Source: Amphirosellinia nigrospora (Eukaryota > Ascomycota > Sordariomycetes > Xylariales > Xylariaceae). From it: 64,000 nt of DNA. Within the stretch, counting starts at the first letter, position 1; every line of letters begins with the position of its first letter. Both the position numbers and the translations under genes were made by a program. The notes under the pieces are model-generated. The model was not told where the DNA came from. It saw nothing but the letters and a program-made list of their open reading frames with translations, and ran no database searches. This document shows positions 12,017 through 24,115 of the stretch, piece after piece. The stretch lies in assembly GCA_004123355.1 (NCBI GenBank), contig SCHM01000002.1:5305569-5369568 (forward strand), in the 5' to 3' direction.

Positions 12017-12396
12017 ATGTGTATCCAGTATACCTCGACATACCCGTGCGGCCATACCAAGTCGCGTTGGGATCTTTGCAGCAAAGCAAAAACTATGAAC
12101 CTTCTAAGACTTGGAAAATCAGAGGTTCCTTGCAATAAGATCGTAAGGAATAATGAGTCCCCGATCTTCATGATACTTGTGGCTCTACCTGTTTGATCCG
12201 GCCGTACCAGTGCAATAAGTGCCGCAGCCCAAAGAGGCAACTAGCTTGGCGTTGCAGTGATTGTGGCACTCTCCGGGACAATAATGTTTTAGTCTGGGAT
12301 GCTTGTAGTTGTCCCTGGCATTTGTGTGGCGAATCGGTCATTGGAACACCATTCTGCAAAATGTGCTTAAATAATTGCCAGATAAGAGAGGAATGA
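12017..12396 (+). CDS. Small cysteine-rich, probably zinc-binding protein
   Basis: A predicted 103-residue protein from two exons. Exon 1 (12017-12142) starts MCIQYTSTYPCGHTKS and gives 42 residues. A 68-bp intron (12143-12210, donor GTAAGG, acceptor TACCAG) joins in phase to CNKCRSPKRQLAWRCSDCG, and the frame runs to the stop at 12396. There are at least 14 cysteines, including CNKC, CSDC and FCKMCLNNC, so one or two zinc ribbons are likely. CGH near the start is typical of small fungal proteins with an N-terminal YxCGH motif. No signal peptide is visible, so it is probably intracellular. The splice is inferred from cysteine continuity; the donor is good and the acceptor acceptable. Function unknown. 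Confidence 0.6.
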
Positions 12397-12829
12397 TAAG
12401 TAAATGTCCTGCGCATCGCATGCAGTTCCGCTCGAACCCGGCTCGGTGAGTTGAACCCCCTAAACGACAAGTGCAAATCGCTCCCAATCAAAGTTACGGA
12501 CGAGGGGATGAGTATTGAATAGCAGTGTAGAAATAGAATAGCCGCAAAATCAAGCTAACAAAATGAACCTTGAGACGAATTTCTATATCCTTAGAATACC
12601 CGTTGTGCATCTGTGATTTGTAATCCTAGTACAATATCATGGGAGAATTATTCAGGAACTGATGCACCGTCTATGTAACGCTTCCCCCACCCACCGTAGC
12701 TTAAGAGTCTGTTAGCTCCGACCCCCGAAGTGCTCCATCGTAATAGCAGCTAGCCATATACAGCTCTCCTAAGGACTGTAAGGCACAGATACGATGCATT
12801 ATCTCAACGAAATCGCAGTCCAAAAAAAG
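12397..12829. other. Intergenic region before tRNA
   Basis: No gene seen. The last bases hold the Pol III terminator of the tRNA on the other strand. Confidence 0.5.
12822..12828 (-). terminator. Pol III T-run terminator
   Basis: Seven consecutive T on the minus strand, starting two bases past the tRNA-Tyr discriminator base. Confidence 0.8.
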
Positions 12830-12919
12830 TCTCCCGAGGGTGATTCGAACACCCGACCTGTGGATTACTATGCAAATTTCGATTACAGTCCAACGCGCTA
12901 CCAACTGTGCCATCAGGAG
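12830..12919 (-). tRNA. tRNA-Tyr (GTA) with intron
   Basis: The acceptor stem CTCCTGA pairs fully with TCGGGAG (one T-G pair), followed by discriminator A. The T arm is GGGTG-TTCGAAT-CACCC. The D arm contains AGTTGGTA. The anticodon GTA sits in the loop CTGTAA, followed by an intron of about 17 nt (roughly 12866-12882) before ATCCAC, as in other eukaryotic tRNA-Tyr genes. Mature length is about 73 nt. The outermost anticodon-stem pair (T27 with C43) and one D-stem pair do not match, a small oddity. Confidence 0.93.
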
Positions 12920-14124
12920 ATTGTCGATATCGACTAGTAGAACACCGACAGACAAATCGGCATTATCATCTCATCATCACACACAACATCCTAGGTACTC
13001 TCTGTACAAGAGGTCTCCAAGATTGTTCTCGCAACATACCGACGTGTAGTGGACTTTCGGCCCCGCGGGAACAGATCGATGTCGCGACGACATTTTCTTT
13101 CTTTTATCCTGTTATTATAAGAGACCCACATTCGCAACTACAACACAAGCACGAGTCTAGTTCGGGGTCATCGTACGCCTAAAATACGAGTTTGATTTGA
13201 GAGGTGTTGGAGGAAACCCAGACTATATTATAAGAAATAGCCTCGCACACCAGATGTTCTAGGGTGGGGTGAGTGACTCCGCGCCCTTCCGGGCCAAGTA
13301 TACCATCCATCCGTCTAACCAGTTCTGACTTCTGATGCGCGCTTGTCGGATAATGATTCATGTTTCAGATCCATTCGATTCTGCGAGTTGCCTAATCTCC
13401 AGTGGCTCGGAGACTTCCAAGTCTACCTAGCCTTTGTTCAGTCGCACTGGAACTACTTAGCAGGAGCAAGGCATTACTAGGCTGGCGAGATATATAGCTG
13501 CTAAACGGGCCAATGGAGATTGGCAGGCTCTCTCTAAGCGCTTGAGAGCAAGACTATTGCCTAGGTGCTGCTCATTCAATCCGCTGCCGAATTTGTTGAG
13601 AAAGACCAAGCCAAATTTCTGGAACGACTGAAGGGTAGGGACGCAGTCACTGCGAGTCAATGTCTTGTGTAATCATTCAAGCTCTGTGTTGTCAAAAATA
13701 CAGTCGCTCAGTCGACGTCTTTAGAGCGTTCGAGGATCTCAGTTGGTACGACATTTGGCACAAGCCTTGGGATTCGCACATGCTTTCAAAACTACCATCC
13801 CACGACTTCACCTGAGGAAGTAGCTTGAATGGCGCCTCGTTGGCTGACCGTGTAATTCGTGGGTCTAAAGGGCAGTGTCTTCAGAACTTGCTAGGGTGAA
13901 AGGGTGTGGTTAGCATAGAACAAATGGTTGAGATATACATATATATATATATATGTGTGTGTGTGTGTAGATACGGGGGAATCCTTTCTCACCTGCTGAC
14001 CAGTGCTTGTGTGATAAGCACTTTGAGGACAACTCCAATGTCGCAATACAAGTAAGCAGCAGTCCGTCGTGTCTATCTTGCGAAACAGGTAATATCATAG
14101 ACTGGATGTGGTTCGTTAACTGTT
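12920..14124. other. Intergenic region
   Basis: About 1.2 kb between the tRNA and the Zn2Cys6 gene. I see no gene; it contains one AT/GT microsatellite. Confidence 0.5.
13935..13968 (+). repeat. (AT)n(GT)n microsatellite
   Basis: Perfect AT dinucleotide run passing directly into a GT run, about 34 bp in total, just downstream of the Zn2Cys6 gene. Confidence 0.9.
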
Positions 14125-16302
14125 TCACCTCGGGGGATATTGTGTGTCCATCGATGGCAAGTTCAGAGCATCCCACATGGGATCATTCCAATATTGGTCT
14201 GGGAACATCATATCCATAGACCACGGATCGAGCGTTTGATTCATGGGTATTCCAAAGACGTCGGGCGGAATGAGATTAGGATTAGGTGAAATCGACTGCG
14301 AGGGGGGTGGGACGGGGGTTTCGGTATTAGATGCTGCCTCAGCCCTACGTTTCCTTGCAGCCGTTTGCATGGCCCGCATCAAAATAAACACTCCGATTCG
14401 GTCGCCAGGGGCAGGTCGTTGTGGATCAAAGGTTATCGGGCCTTGCTGGCATAGTTCCTCGAAAATCTTGGCGACCCGGCCTAGCTCGTCGTCGGGAGAA
14501 GCAGAGCAGGCAGTAAAAATGGCGTAGGATAAGACTACATGATTTGCCGCTAATTGTTGCTCCTCCGCCGAAGCTGCGCTGTTGAGGCCAAAGTACCTGA
14601 GGAGAAATGCGGTTGTGAAAGCGAGCCCCTTGAAGTACGCCTTGGGAAGCGCCCGCTCCAGTTGCAAGGCTGGTACGCCATGATTCTCGGAGGGACTCTC
14701 ATTATGTCGTACATTGGCGAGGTAAACGATGCGGAGAGATGTCGAGAACGAAAGTTTGAGGAGTATGTCCCGGGCTGTACTGCCTACACGATCTCTTGAG
14801 ATGACTACCAGATACGTTTGTAATTTTGCAATTAGAGTATTGTACTCGAGCATTCGTGGCCACTGGTCAGGGTAGGACATTCTCAAGCCGTCAAGTTCTC
14901 GATCAAGAATATGAAGGATGGAGGAGTCGATCGCGCCATCATTAGCGGTATGAGAGAGAACGTTGGTGAAGTCGGTTATGATAGCTTGCAGCTTAACCTC
15001 GCCTGCAAACTCGCGCGGGATCGGATACTCTTGTAGAAATGCGTTGACTCTTGCCAACTCCGACGAGCTGTCTATTATGGCTGGTAGGCTAAGGTGCATA
15101 CTTAGGCTAGACGCTACCTATCAGTATTCTGAGCTCATAAAGACTGGGGGATCAAAGTACATACGCGCCGCTTACGTAGAAACATCCAAGCCAGGTTGTG
15201 ATCCCCTCTAGGAGGGTTCCAGGATAGTCGCTTCTGTAACGGGCAGGCTGTATCGGACCAGGTCTATGCAGGCCTAAATACAAGGCTGAATTGACCGCAA
15301 TCCCGGAGTAGATCCAGCTTGGATCCTCCCTCTGCGCGACATAGGCGTGTTAACTTATGGTGACCTGAATAGGAGCCACATGGAGGCTATCACAAATGTT
15401 CCAAGACATTAGATAGGAATACTGACCTGTGTTTTTGCGGGCAATGGCCACGTGCTTAATAATAATAATGCCCGGATCTTCTGCAGAGGTAGCGGCGCTT
15501 GCAATACCTCAGTCTTCACCATATCTTGGAATGGTTGTACTAGCTGATTGAAGAGCTGCTCGAATAACGGGGTTGTAGTACGTGATGCAACGATTATTAT
15601 GATGGTCCAAAACAGGAAAGGCGAGGAACGATGGATAGCATTAATATTAATCGATACCAGCACGGGAATTTTGGGGTGAAAAAGGTTCGCGAATCTAAGG
15701 CTTGATGTCAATATGTCTCGGCTTACATAAGGGGGCGTAGCAGATATCAGGTCCTAATCCTATAGAGGCTAGCTACTTACATTCTGAATACTTCAATTAC
15801 AGTCTCTGCGTTGATGACAACGCAACCAATCTCTACAGTGTCAACGGCTAGGTCGAAGTCCTCTGCGGGTATAGCCGACGGAGAGTTCCCCGCCATGTCG
15901 GCTGAGAAGCCGGAGTCGTCGGTACTTGTCGTCGATGTCGCTCCGGGCTTAAGGCCCTGGCTTCGGAGCTCATTAAGCTCCTTGGACATGGCCTCTATCC
16001 GCCTGTAATCGAGATCACACAAGTCAGTGGGGGTTCATGATAGGGGATACTCGATATCCTACTTTCTAGCGGGTGTCCGCCGGAAGGACGGGTCCACGAT
16101 GCATTGCAAATCTCTGGCCTGGCATCGGCTGCAAGGATTCGGGAAGCGTTCCCTCGAATCGCAACGCAACTATCAACATCAGCATCGCACCGAGTCAGCA
16201 TACATCGGGATGGGCCAAACACACTTTAGACTGCTTACACTCAGTACAGGTCCGTACAGCCCGAGGGCCAGGCCAATTTGATATTGCCGCCGCGGTAGCC
16301 AT
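14125..16302 (-). CDS. Zn2Cys6 transcription factor, intact, 6 exons
   Basis: A fungal-specific transcriptional regulator of 607 predicted residues, nuclear. Exons: 16302-16225, 16169-16063, 16002-15781, 15694-15427, 15331-15176, 15117-14125; all five introns (55-95 bp) have GT..AG ends and join in frame. The binuclear zinc cluster is split by intron 1 and is canonical: Cys19, 22, 29, 39, 42 and 49 (CX2CX6CX9CX2CX6C), followed by the basic linker RRTPARKR and a short coiled-coil dimer helix with MSKELNELRSQG. A fungal_trans-like middle region follows (exons 4-6, with WIYSGIAVNSALYLGLHRPG). The C-terminus is Pro/Asn/Asp-rich with PWSMDMMFPDQYW, typical of an acidic activation segment. Targets are unknown. 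It sits between a tRNA and a gene-poor gap, so context gives no pathway. Confidence 0.9.
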
Positions 16303-18373
16303 AATGATCGTCGCCGGCACCAAGTAGTCGGGAATTATGATTGTTTGTATAATATGAGGGGAGATCTGGACCAACAGCAACGGGAATAAGCATTCGTGGA
16401 ACAGTTCTCCAGTGGGCTCACTTCCTTATATCTTTCGGGGACTATGCATCAATGACAACGGAGTGAACAAAAGCTGCATGGTGTTGAATCATGCTGCCTG
16501 CCTTGTGGGGTTGCGGTCCGGAGCGCTGACAATTCCCGTCCTTGAGTTCTCTACCTGGTCCAAGGTGTAGAGCAGGCGGGTAACGCGTGGTTGTAGTATA
16601 TGAGCCACTGTCTACACTAAACAGGTAAGACAGGGTCCCGCTTGGCACTGGTCTGGCAGTCCTTAGCTAGTTTCATACGCGCAGGGAAAGATAGCTGTCT
16701 GAGTATAGGGATTCAGCAATTGTTGTTTTTTCGAGTGTATTCCTAGGCTTACTAATTCTTCGTCTCGAGTGTAAGAACGGCGAAAAGCGTATATTGTCAA
16801 TAAGACAGACGCACCAGTATACTCTGACCTTCTATGTCAATCGTAAATGCCTCGGCGTAGGAGTATGAATCGAGAACCTATTCGGCTTAGCTAATCCTAT
16901 CCTGTGGGACCTACTGTTATCTCCAGTATCATCGCCACTATTCCTAATTATATGCCCCTTGCTCGTTCGTTGAGTTTAAAATTTGTCCCTACACTTCTAC
17001 GATCGTGAATGGGTGCAGATACGAACGTCATAGGCAAGGAAATTCTTGGCGAGACACGATTCGTATTAACGGTGGCTGAGACTTCACGCTTTGACCGTCG
17101 CCCGAAGATTTTCCGTCACTATAACCTGATGACCAAGCTTTCATCCTAGTAGTTCGGCTCTCGGCGATCGAATTGTGGACCTTCTTAAATTACGCCTCCT
17201 CTAGAATCTCAGTCGGTAGCTGAATACTTCTTATACTGCAACCCCAATGCTTCTAAATCGAGGATGTCAAGCAGGTGGCTTATCCTCTAGCTACACTAAG
17301 TAGAACCCCTTCATCCAGTGGGTACTTAACTGGTAATTTTGCGGATCTATAAAGTTTGCCTGACTTCCTTGCACACGATCGGTTAAACTTTGGTTAAACC
17401 CTGGTTGTTTATAGTACGCTAACAATTTAGTAGGTTGGAAGTTAGGGGAATTTGGTACTAATGAGACGCTTCTAAAAGATGAACTACCGTAGATTAATCA
17501 GAAGGAGTGCCGTAGCGCGATCGAAGACGCATTAGGTCAGTTATATACTCGTACACTAGTATACACCCAACTTAAGTCGTAGAAAATGCCGCTTAAAAGC
17601 GATGGGCGATTTTCACAGAGCGTGATCTCGGAATTAGCGCTAGAGCTAATCACCGAGCGTCTGACGTAGAGATCCATTGCCTACCTACTTAGCTGAGTCA
17701 ACACGAGAACGAAGAAACGAGTCTTAGTCGTGCAACATGCTGTGAATTCACCCCTCTGGACTCAGCCCCCTCCCCCCCTTTTTCGCCTTGAAAATGAATG
17801 GCCTGATATTTCAAGGCGCAGTCACCATCCCTACTACTTACGAGACGACGACTCAGGCGGAGTTCTTGTCCTGTAATAGAGACTTCGCCTTGAAAATTCG
17901 TGCTTGAATGATGTGGTCGAGCGTCCTGCAAGAGTACCGCTCTGTTTCAAGCCAATGTAAGAATCTGGTTCCCTTGTTCGTACTTTTTCTCCCCCTCCCC
18001 CTCCCCCTCCACGTTATATCACTCTTATTATCTAAGCTGTGATTATGGTATCAGCTGCTATTGGCTCTCTATGACTCCTCCTTGTGGAGGTTATAGAGGT
18101 CGCTGAGCTCGTCATCATGATATTATCATAGTAATAAGACTCAATATATTCAAGTAAGAGGAAGTATATATAAGATCTACTATTCTATCATCAATTTATA
18201 CCCATCCATACCGTCGCAAAACTGACCCTGTCGCATAGATGACCGCCATAAATGAGAGACATTCCCAGTGCTGTCCGACCCGTTAGAATCTAAAATGAAA
18301 CAAACGCCCCGCCAATCCCGAATGCGCCGCGTTTCTTGTCCCTTGTTTTCGATGTGTTGGTTCATCCCCAGCT
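16303..18373. other. Gene-poor interval
   Basis: About 2 kb with no supportable gene. It includes a C-rich run near 17769-17779, a (CCCCCT)n-like tract at about 17992-18010 and a direct repeat of TCGCCTTGAAAAT at about 17784 and 17885. No RNA gene recognised. Confidence 0.5.
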
Positions 18374-19518
18374 TCAGTTTGACCCAGGACAGACGGTGTT
18401 ATCGACGTAACTGCTGTTTGTGTAGGCGAAAACATACTCATTGGTGTAATGATCATTTCCGCGCCATTGTCCCTGTGACATGTTAATAACTCGTTTTATA
18501 GATATAGATGCAATGGAGAACTCACGTCGTTAGTCGCATAGCTGGAGTCCCAGGACTGTGTGTACATAGCGCAGTACTGGCCTTCTGATTGGCCGTTTTT
18601 CTGTGCTATATACGTCACGAAGAATTCGCAGATCTTGGGTGAGCCTGTCTCAGGTGGGTGCGCAGTGTTGTACTCGTTCTGCGAGACACATGCCGCTGCA
18701 CACAGACCGACATCAAAGTAGCTGGTGGTGAAAATCTTCGCGCCCATGTAAGTGTCTTGGCCCAAGCAGTTCAAAGGTGCATTGATCGATGCATTGCCGA
18801 GAAAGACGCCATCGTAGCCGGGAATTGGGGAGACATTGCCCTTCACGTAACCATTGGAGCCGGCAATCACGACGTGGAACTGGTCTCTCCATTGGCCCTC
18901 GTTGTTGGCGTTTCCTGCCGAAATGTAGTCGCCCCAGTACACACACTTGATCACGGTGTTCGACGCGGGGTCTTCGCAGCCCGGTCCGGGGACAAAGCTG
19001 GGGTCTCGTTCGAAATAGATATTGAAAGCGGAGCAGGACTGAACGTTGTCGCACCGACGAGCGCACTCTGCTGTGTCATAGGAGTCGAGCGTACTGAAAC
19101 CTGAGTAGCCGTACGCACTGTTTGAGGCCCTTAGATTGCTGAAAGTCTGGAAGTAGCCGGCAGGCACGGGGCAGAGTTGGCTGCACTCGTGAAGCCAGGG
19201 TAGGTGAGGAACGCTTCGGCTGTGTCAGGGACAGGGACCGGTCCAGCACCCAGTGGAGAGACGAGCAGGAGTCATCGGTTCTGGCCTCAATGCTACGTTT
19301 GGCTACAGCTTCTACGGGAAGAGGCGTTGCGATGGCAGCCTGTGTTGCAGCAGGCAAGTCAAACAAGACTGTATGGGTTTCTCGCCAATGGAATCGGTGT
19401 GAATCGAGGGTTGTGGCGCCGCATCGAGAAGATCAAAGTTGAGCAGCTGGCGAGGTTGGAGGAGCGAAGCGCCAGCGAGAGACACCAAGGTGTTTATGAG
19501 ATAAGTTGTTGACTTCAT
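18374..19518 (-). CDS. Secreted cysteine-rich protein, PAN/apple-like, frameshifted
   Basis: A predicted secreted or cell-surface protein. The N-terminus MKSTTYLINTLVSLAGAS is a good signal peptide. Downstream are two apple/PAN-like cysteine modules: one around CARRCDNVQSCSAFNIYFERDP and one around GLCAAACVSQNEYNTAHP, with conserved pairs such as CVYWGD and CAMYTQSW. The last intron (donor GTGAGT after TND, acceptor TCACAG) leads to a final exon beginning GQWRGNDHYTNEYVFAY and ending in PGSN. This family of fungal secreted proteins has no firm biochemical role; adhesion or carbohydrate binding is a guess. Three single bases are missing relative to the family frame: near 19375 (beside CCC), near 19251 and near 19167 (CCCC run). 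A TATATAA box lies about 115 bp upstream. Confidence 0.75.
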
Positions 19519-22500
19519 GGTGGCCAATTTAAGAAAAGGAGCAGGAAGATGTATGTGGATGTGAGAAGGTGCTGTGATGAGAAGATGATGAAGAGATGGA
19601 ATAGACTGGTTTACTGAAGGACCATTCACCTCATTATATACTCAATTCACGGCACAACATCAGCCCAGAGTTATCCTCAGGCCGGGCTCGCCGGCATGTT
19701 TGCTCGGGTTGAGGTATTTGGGCGTCTCCGAACCACGTGTCTCAAGATTTACGGCGTACCCAAGGATAAGCGGGAAGTTACAAGACGCAACATCGTCTTG
19801 TCGGAGCTACTAAGGAGCCAGTTGAGGTTAGTAGAGGCTATTGACGTGTTTTCTTGAGGCGGAGATAGCGGCCACAGTCCTCAGGTGACAAGTTGCAGCT
19901 GAAATTTCAAATGGTCGTGAGCACCAGGCCTTGAGGTAGAATCTGAGGTAGTTGTGATAGCTCCGCTAGCAAAGGAGACATGACAATTAGCTACTGTGGT
20001 TGGTGACGGTCGAGGTTAATCCGAGCACTCCAACTTCATTGGAACATATAGAATCCCTGCTCAGCTGCCGAAAAACCCACTAGGTCTTTAGTCGAAGCCT
20101 CTCTCACAATGAGGCGCAGAATCGTCTTATTGAGCGGGCCTAAGCTGTAAGACGGCGAAGTCTTTCACGAAGGACTTCGTGCTGGTCTATACGAGCCATG
20201 GTGTCTGAATGGCCCATTGAGTGCCGGTCTGGTACGCAAGTTCGGCCGAGTGAAATCGCTTGAAATGGTTCCTAGTAATCAAACCGAGTCAAAAAGTGAA
20301 GTCCCTCATCAGGCGCCCGCCGGGCAGCGAAGTTGACCGTGAATCCAAATTGGTGTACCAATAATCCAACGTGCGTGCAGAAAAATAGCGAAATAGGCGA
20401 GATAGAAGCTGGCTTTCTTCATAGGGAAACTAAGCGTATCTCAATTAGGAATACACTCCGAAAGGTAACGTAAAGGACAGACACAGAAGCGCATTGAGGC
20501 GTTATACTATACTATTACAAGGTAGTCAAAACCCGGCCAAGTATCTGTCTGGTGGTAAGTATAGCAGAAGCCAAGGGTTTCTCCGGAGCAACCCAGCTTG
20601 GCGGGGCTAAGCATACCATTTACGGGGTTATGGTCTCAAACTACTGCGTGGTGTTGCGGGACTGGCATGTACAGTATTTGGTTGCAAGCTCCGAATGACG
20701 TTCCGACGGAGTGCCGCCTAAGCTAGCTCATTCTGCTCAGCTGGGCTCCGATAGCAAACTTCAAGTGAGAATTAAGTCCTCCAGCCGTACGACCGGAGGC
20801 AGCACATCTGTTGAAACTTGCAAAACCATTCGCGCCCTCTTCAACGCCACAAATCAGGGCATAGTTCCATTTTGGGCCTCGACGGCAGTAATGCTGAATA
20901 AACAATCAAACCGCGGGTTTTGGCGTCCCGAATTGTTCTGAGCTGAGTTGTAAACAGACCGACTGGGTGTTTGCCCTGACTGTTGAACGAGAATAGTAGG
21001 AATTCAGCTGACGCCATGCGGCCTTAGGCTTTAGGCTTGAGACTCATTCTGTCAGAAAATGGAGAAGCGGCGGGACCGAAACAGTCATTCGTTTTCACTA
21101 ACACAAGTAAACACGAGACAGTTACATGAGACCATTCATTTTCATCTGGTCATCGAAGCGATCGAAACCTGACTGTGAACCCAGACGCGCAGTGCATCGG
21201 TATACCTGGCCACCGTCATGTCAGCTTCGCTATTAACTACCACACCCTACATCTTCATGAGGATGAAGATAGGAAGAGGGAAAATTAGGACATCCGTAAA
21301 GGACATAGAGAGAGCTGAATAACGACCATCCAATGGGCTGAGAGAAGCAAGTAGCCATCAGGTGACAACTCACAAAATGGCAGAATGAGATGTGTGGCGG
21401 CGAGCTACTTGTCAGCCGTCAATTTGCGATTGGAGAGTCAATGGGCCGTTCTGGATCTTGATAAAAGTGCCTTGCTTTATCTAGCCGAGCAAGGGCTCGC
21501 TGTGTTACCTATAGGTACCCTTACAAGCGAGAATATGTTTCACGGTTAGATGAGAGCAATGATATTCATGACGAGACCTTGATGCTCCCATGTGGAATTG
21601 GTTTTTCGCATAAGTACAGTTATATTGCGCAAGACTATACTGTATTGCTAAGACTAGAAGAGTTTGGACAGTGGGGGTTCCTATGTCGTTGGGCCTTATT
21701 GCTGCTACTAGTGGCGCTTATGATCAGGTAGGGATGGCACAAGTCATCACTCTGTAGGTAGAGAAAATACCTACTCTGAACAGTGATTCTGTGGTAATAT
21801 TTCATGTTAGGCCATGAGAAACTGTTTTTAACTTGGTAGTAAATAGTAACGCGCATATATGACAAGGTGGGTTTAATATTTGATAGTGTTTTGTTGATAT
21901 TCGCCCCAGGCTAACCCACTTAATTATATCTTATAGCAGATCTCCCCCAGATCTCCTACCCACGTGCATTGCATGGACCGAACCAGTGGCAAAATCGTAC
22001 CAAACGAACAGACGTGCCGGCCGATCCCCCAGATGCAAGGAGTGCTAAGCAGAGCCTCACTATCCTCTCAACGACAACTGTGTTAAATGCTCTGTCTCCA
22101 AGGGCAACGTACCAACTTGACCTAAAATGCTTACATTCCGATTGATCACCATTCTCTGGAATAGGATAATTTATGATTGTGATTGGTTACACCTAAATTA
22201 GTGCTCAATGCTCATGGGTGCTCGCGTTCTCACTACCTAGCCATTCCAGTCAGATGGGCCGCTAAAATAATATAGTGATAAACCAACAATGATTATATCT
22301 ACAGCAACGAAGTGCCTTACAAGTCATTAACCAACACTCAGAAATATTATATATTAGACCAATCAAATTAGGGTCATGAATCTCATTAACTATTTTGTCA
22401 TTTTTATATGTGTCTGTGTTATCATTTTAACACGTTATAACACTCCTCCAACATGTATGCTGGGGGCTTGTATGGCCGGATCCAGAATCAATAAGAGATC

Positions 22501-22867
22501 TACGGCATCTGATTGGTCCCCACACTACGTACGGCCGCAAGCACACATTGGTATCAATGGCAGTAAGTGAACGAATCTCTCAATGGAAAACTAGTAAATA
22601 TATTAACATTGAGATAATAAAGGAGTGAATGATTGCCATACGCGTGTGATTCAACACGCGTAGGGAACGCACACGAGCAGAACATTCAAAAGTTTCTGCC
22701 ATTAATTGTTCTCTCCCTTCCTTCTCCTTCACCTCTCATCTCCATCTCCTTCACCTTCATTTCCATCTCCTTCACCTTCATTTCCTTCACCTCTCATCTT
22801 AATCTCCCCATCCTCTCCAGTCAACAACTTCACAGCAACCAAGCTATCTTCATATCGGTGCATCAAG
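19519..22867. other. Gene-poor interval
   Basis: 3.3 kb without a recognisable gene, apart from a TATATAA box at about 19634-19640 that belongs to the secreted-protein gene. Composition is AT-leaning towards the right end. Only the CT-rich leader of the next gene is structured. Confidence 0.5.
22720..22800 (+). repeat. CT-rich tandem repeat in F-box gene leader
   Basis: A 21-bp unit (TCCATCTCCTTCACCTTCATT) occurs twice in tandem at 22741-22782, flanked on both sides by CCTTCACCTCTCATC. Pyrimidine-rich leaders of this kind are common before fungal start codons; the ATG follows about 70 bp later. Confidence 0.85.
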
Positions 22868-24115
22868 ATGCCGAAACATAAGAAAAACACAGCCCGTGCC
22901 CAACAGCGAGCCGAAGCCAAGGCTTATATATCTAAACAACAAAGCGCGAGCAAGTCATCCAAACAAATCACCCCAAGAAGCAGCAACAGTTGATCCCATC
23001 TTCCCAGGAAATCTCACCAGACTCCTCTGGCTCGCCAACCCTCGACGATCGCCTCAATGCCTTACCGGAAGAGCTTTCTGACGAGATCTTCTCGTGGCTC
23101 CTCGTGCGGCCCGTGAAGTGGTGCGCAGAACACGAGGAGGACTGTCCCCTGCGTAACCCGGAGCTCACTAGCTCGCCCTTCGAGAACATCCGGCCCCAGA
23201 TGGTCCTCAGCAAGGCAACCTGTCCCCAGGCATTCTGCAACGTCCCAGCGAGCCAATGGCGCCGCCGGACACGCCCCATCTTCAGCGACCCTTGGCGAAG
23301 CCAGTGGGCACCCGCCGTCAGAAACGAGTTCTTGTGCTCTACCTGCTGGGACGCCAGGTTCCGCTCCCATCGCGTGCCCCGCGTTGATAGCTTGCCTTGT
23401 CTTTGTGCGCGACCGACGCAGTGAGGGGCTTGCTGCGCTGTTGGTTTGTAAGAAGTGGTATGAACAGGGTGCGAGAGTGAGTATTCCAACTAAAATAACT
23501 TTTAAGGGTCGGTCACTAACACATTCAGGTACTGTATACCCGCAACACCTTTGCATTTGCTACTCCCGGGAGTGTCTCGAGTTCTTCACCAATTTGAACC
23601 CACGCTGGTCCGCCCTCGTCAGTAAGGTCAGCCTGCTAGCTCTCGCACCTGTCCGTGAGGATCACGAGTCTTCTGGCGAAGAGCTCGAAACTGCCGCCCT
23701 CCACGTGAAAGAGCTGCGCGAGGCGTGGGCTATGCTGCGGAAGCTCCCCGCCCTCAGCGAGCTGGAGCTCGATGCTCTGTTTTTGACAAGTCTGAACTGC
23801 GTCCGTGTGTTCCGCGGGAAAGCTCTGACGAATATTCGCAAGATCCAGTTCACGCAGTCTATGCCTATGATGTTTGATGAAGCGCCGAGGGATTTCGTAT
23901 GGCCACGTCGGGCGGTCCGTGAGGCGATTGAGGAGAATGAATTTTCGGTCGATGTAGCCAGGGGCATCAAGGGCCTACGGCATGGTTGGATAAAAGGGCA
24001 TTGTCGAGGAGATCGGAAGGCAGTTCATGATGAGCAGATCCAATATGCTGCTAGATTTAACACGAGTATGGCTCGAGATGTACGAGATGAAGATTCGTGG
24101 ATGGGAGCTATCTGA
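22868..24115 (+). CDS. F-box protein, frameshifted
   Basis: A probable SCF ubiquitin-ligase substrate adaptor. It starts MPKHKKNTARAQQRAEAKAY, a basic, possibly nuclear-targeting N-terminus. The F-box follows as LNALPEELSDEIFSWLLVRPVKW near residues 60-85. A cysteine-containing segment comes next (CSTCWDARF), then a helical C-terminal part (ELREAWAMLRKLPALSELELDAL) with weak leucine-rich-repeat character. An intron at 23477-23528 (donor GTGAGT, acceptor ATTCAG) joins ...EQGAR to VLYTRNTFAFATPGS. Frame breaks, mostly one missing base, lie near 22974 (CCCC run), near 23390 (+1 or -2) and near 23572. The C-terminal end (MGAI) may itself be out of frame. The target is unknown. Confidence 0.72.

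Noticed and set aside
8688-16302. A possible biosynthetic cluster (SDR, reductase, Zn2Cys6 factor)
   Set aside because: No backbone synthase is present, a tRNA and a small unrelated gene lie between them, and spacing is loose.
22076-22090. The 15-mer AACTGTGTTAAATGC occurring here and near 27886
   Set aside because: One or two shared 15-mers are expected by chance in 64 kb, and the flanks do not match.
22081-22453. A TG...CA-bounded segment that on the minus strand starts TGTTGGAGGAGTGTTATAAC, like an old copia-type terminal repeat
   Set aside because: The flanking five bases do not form a target duplication and no second copy was found in the window, so it stays a coincidence.
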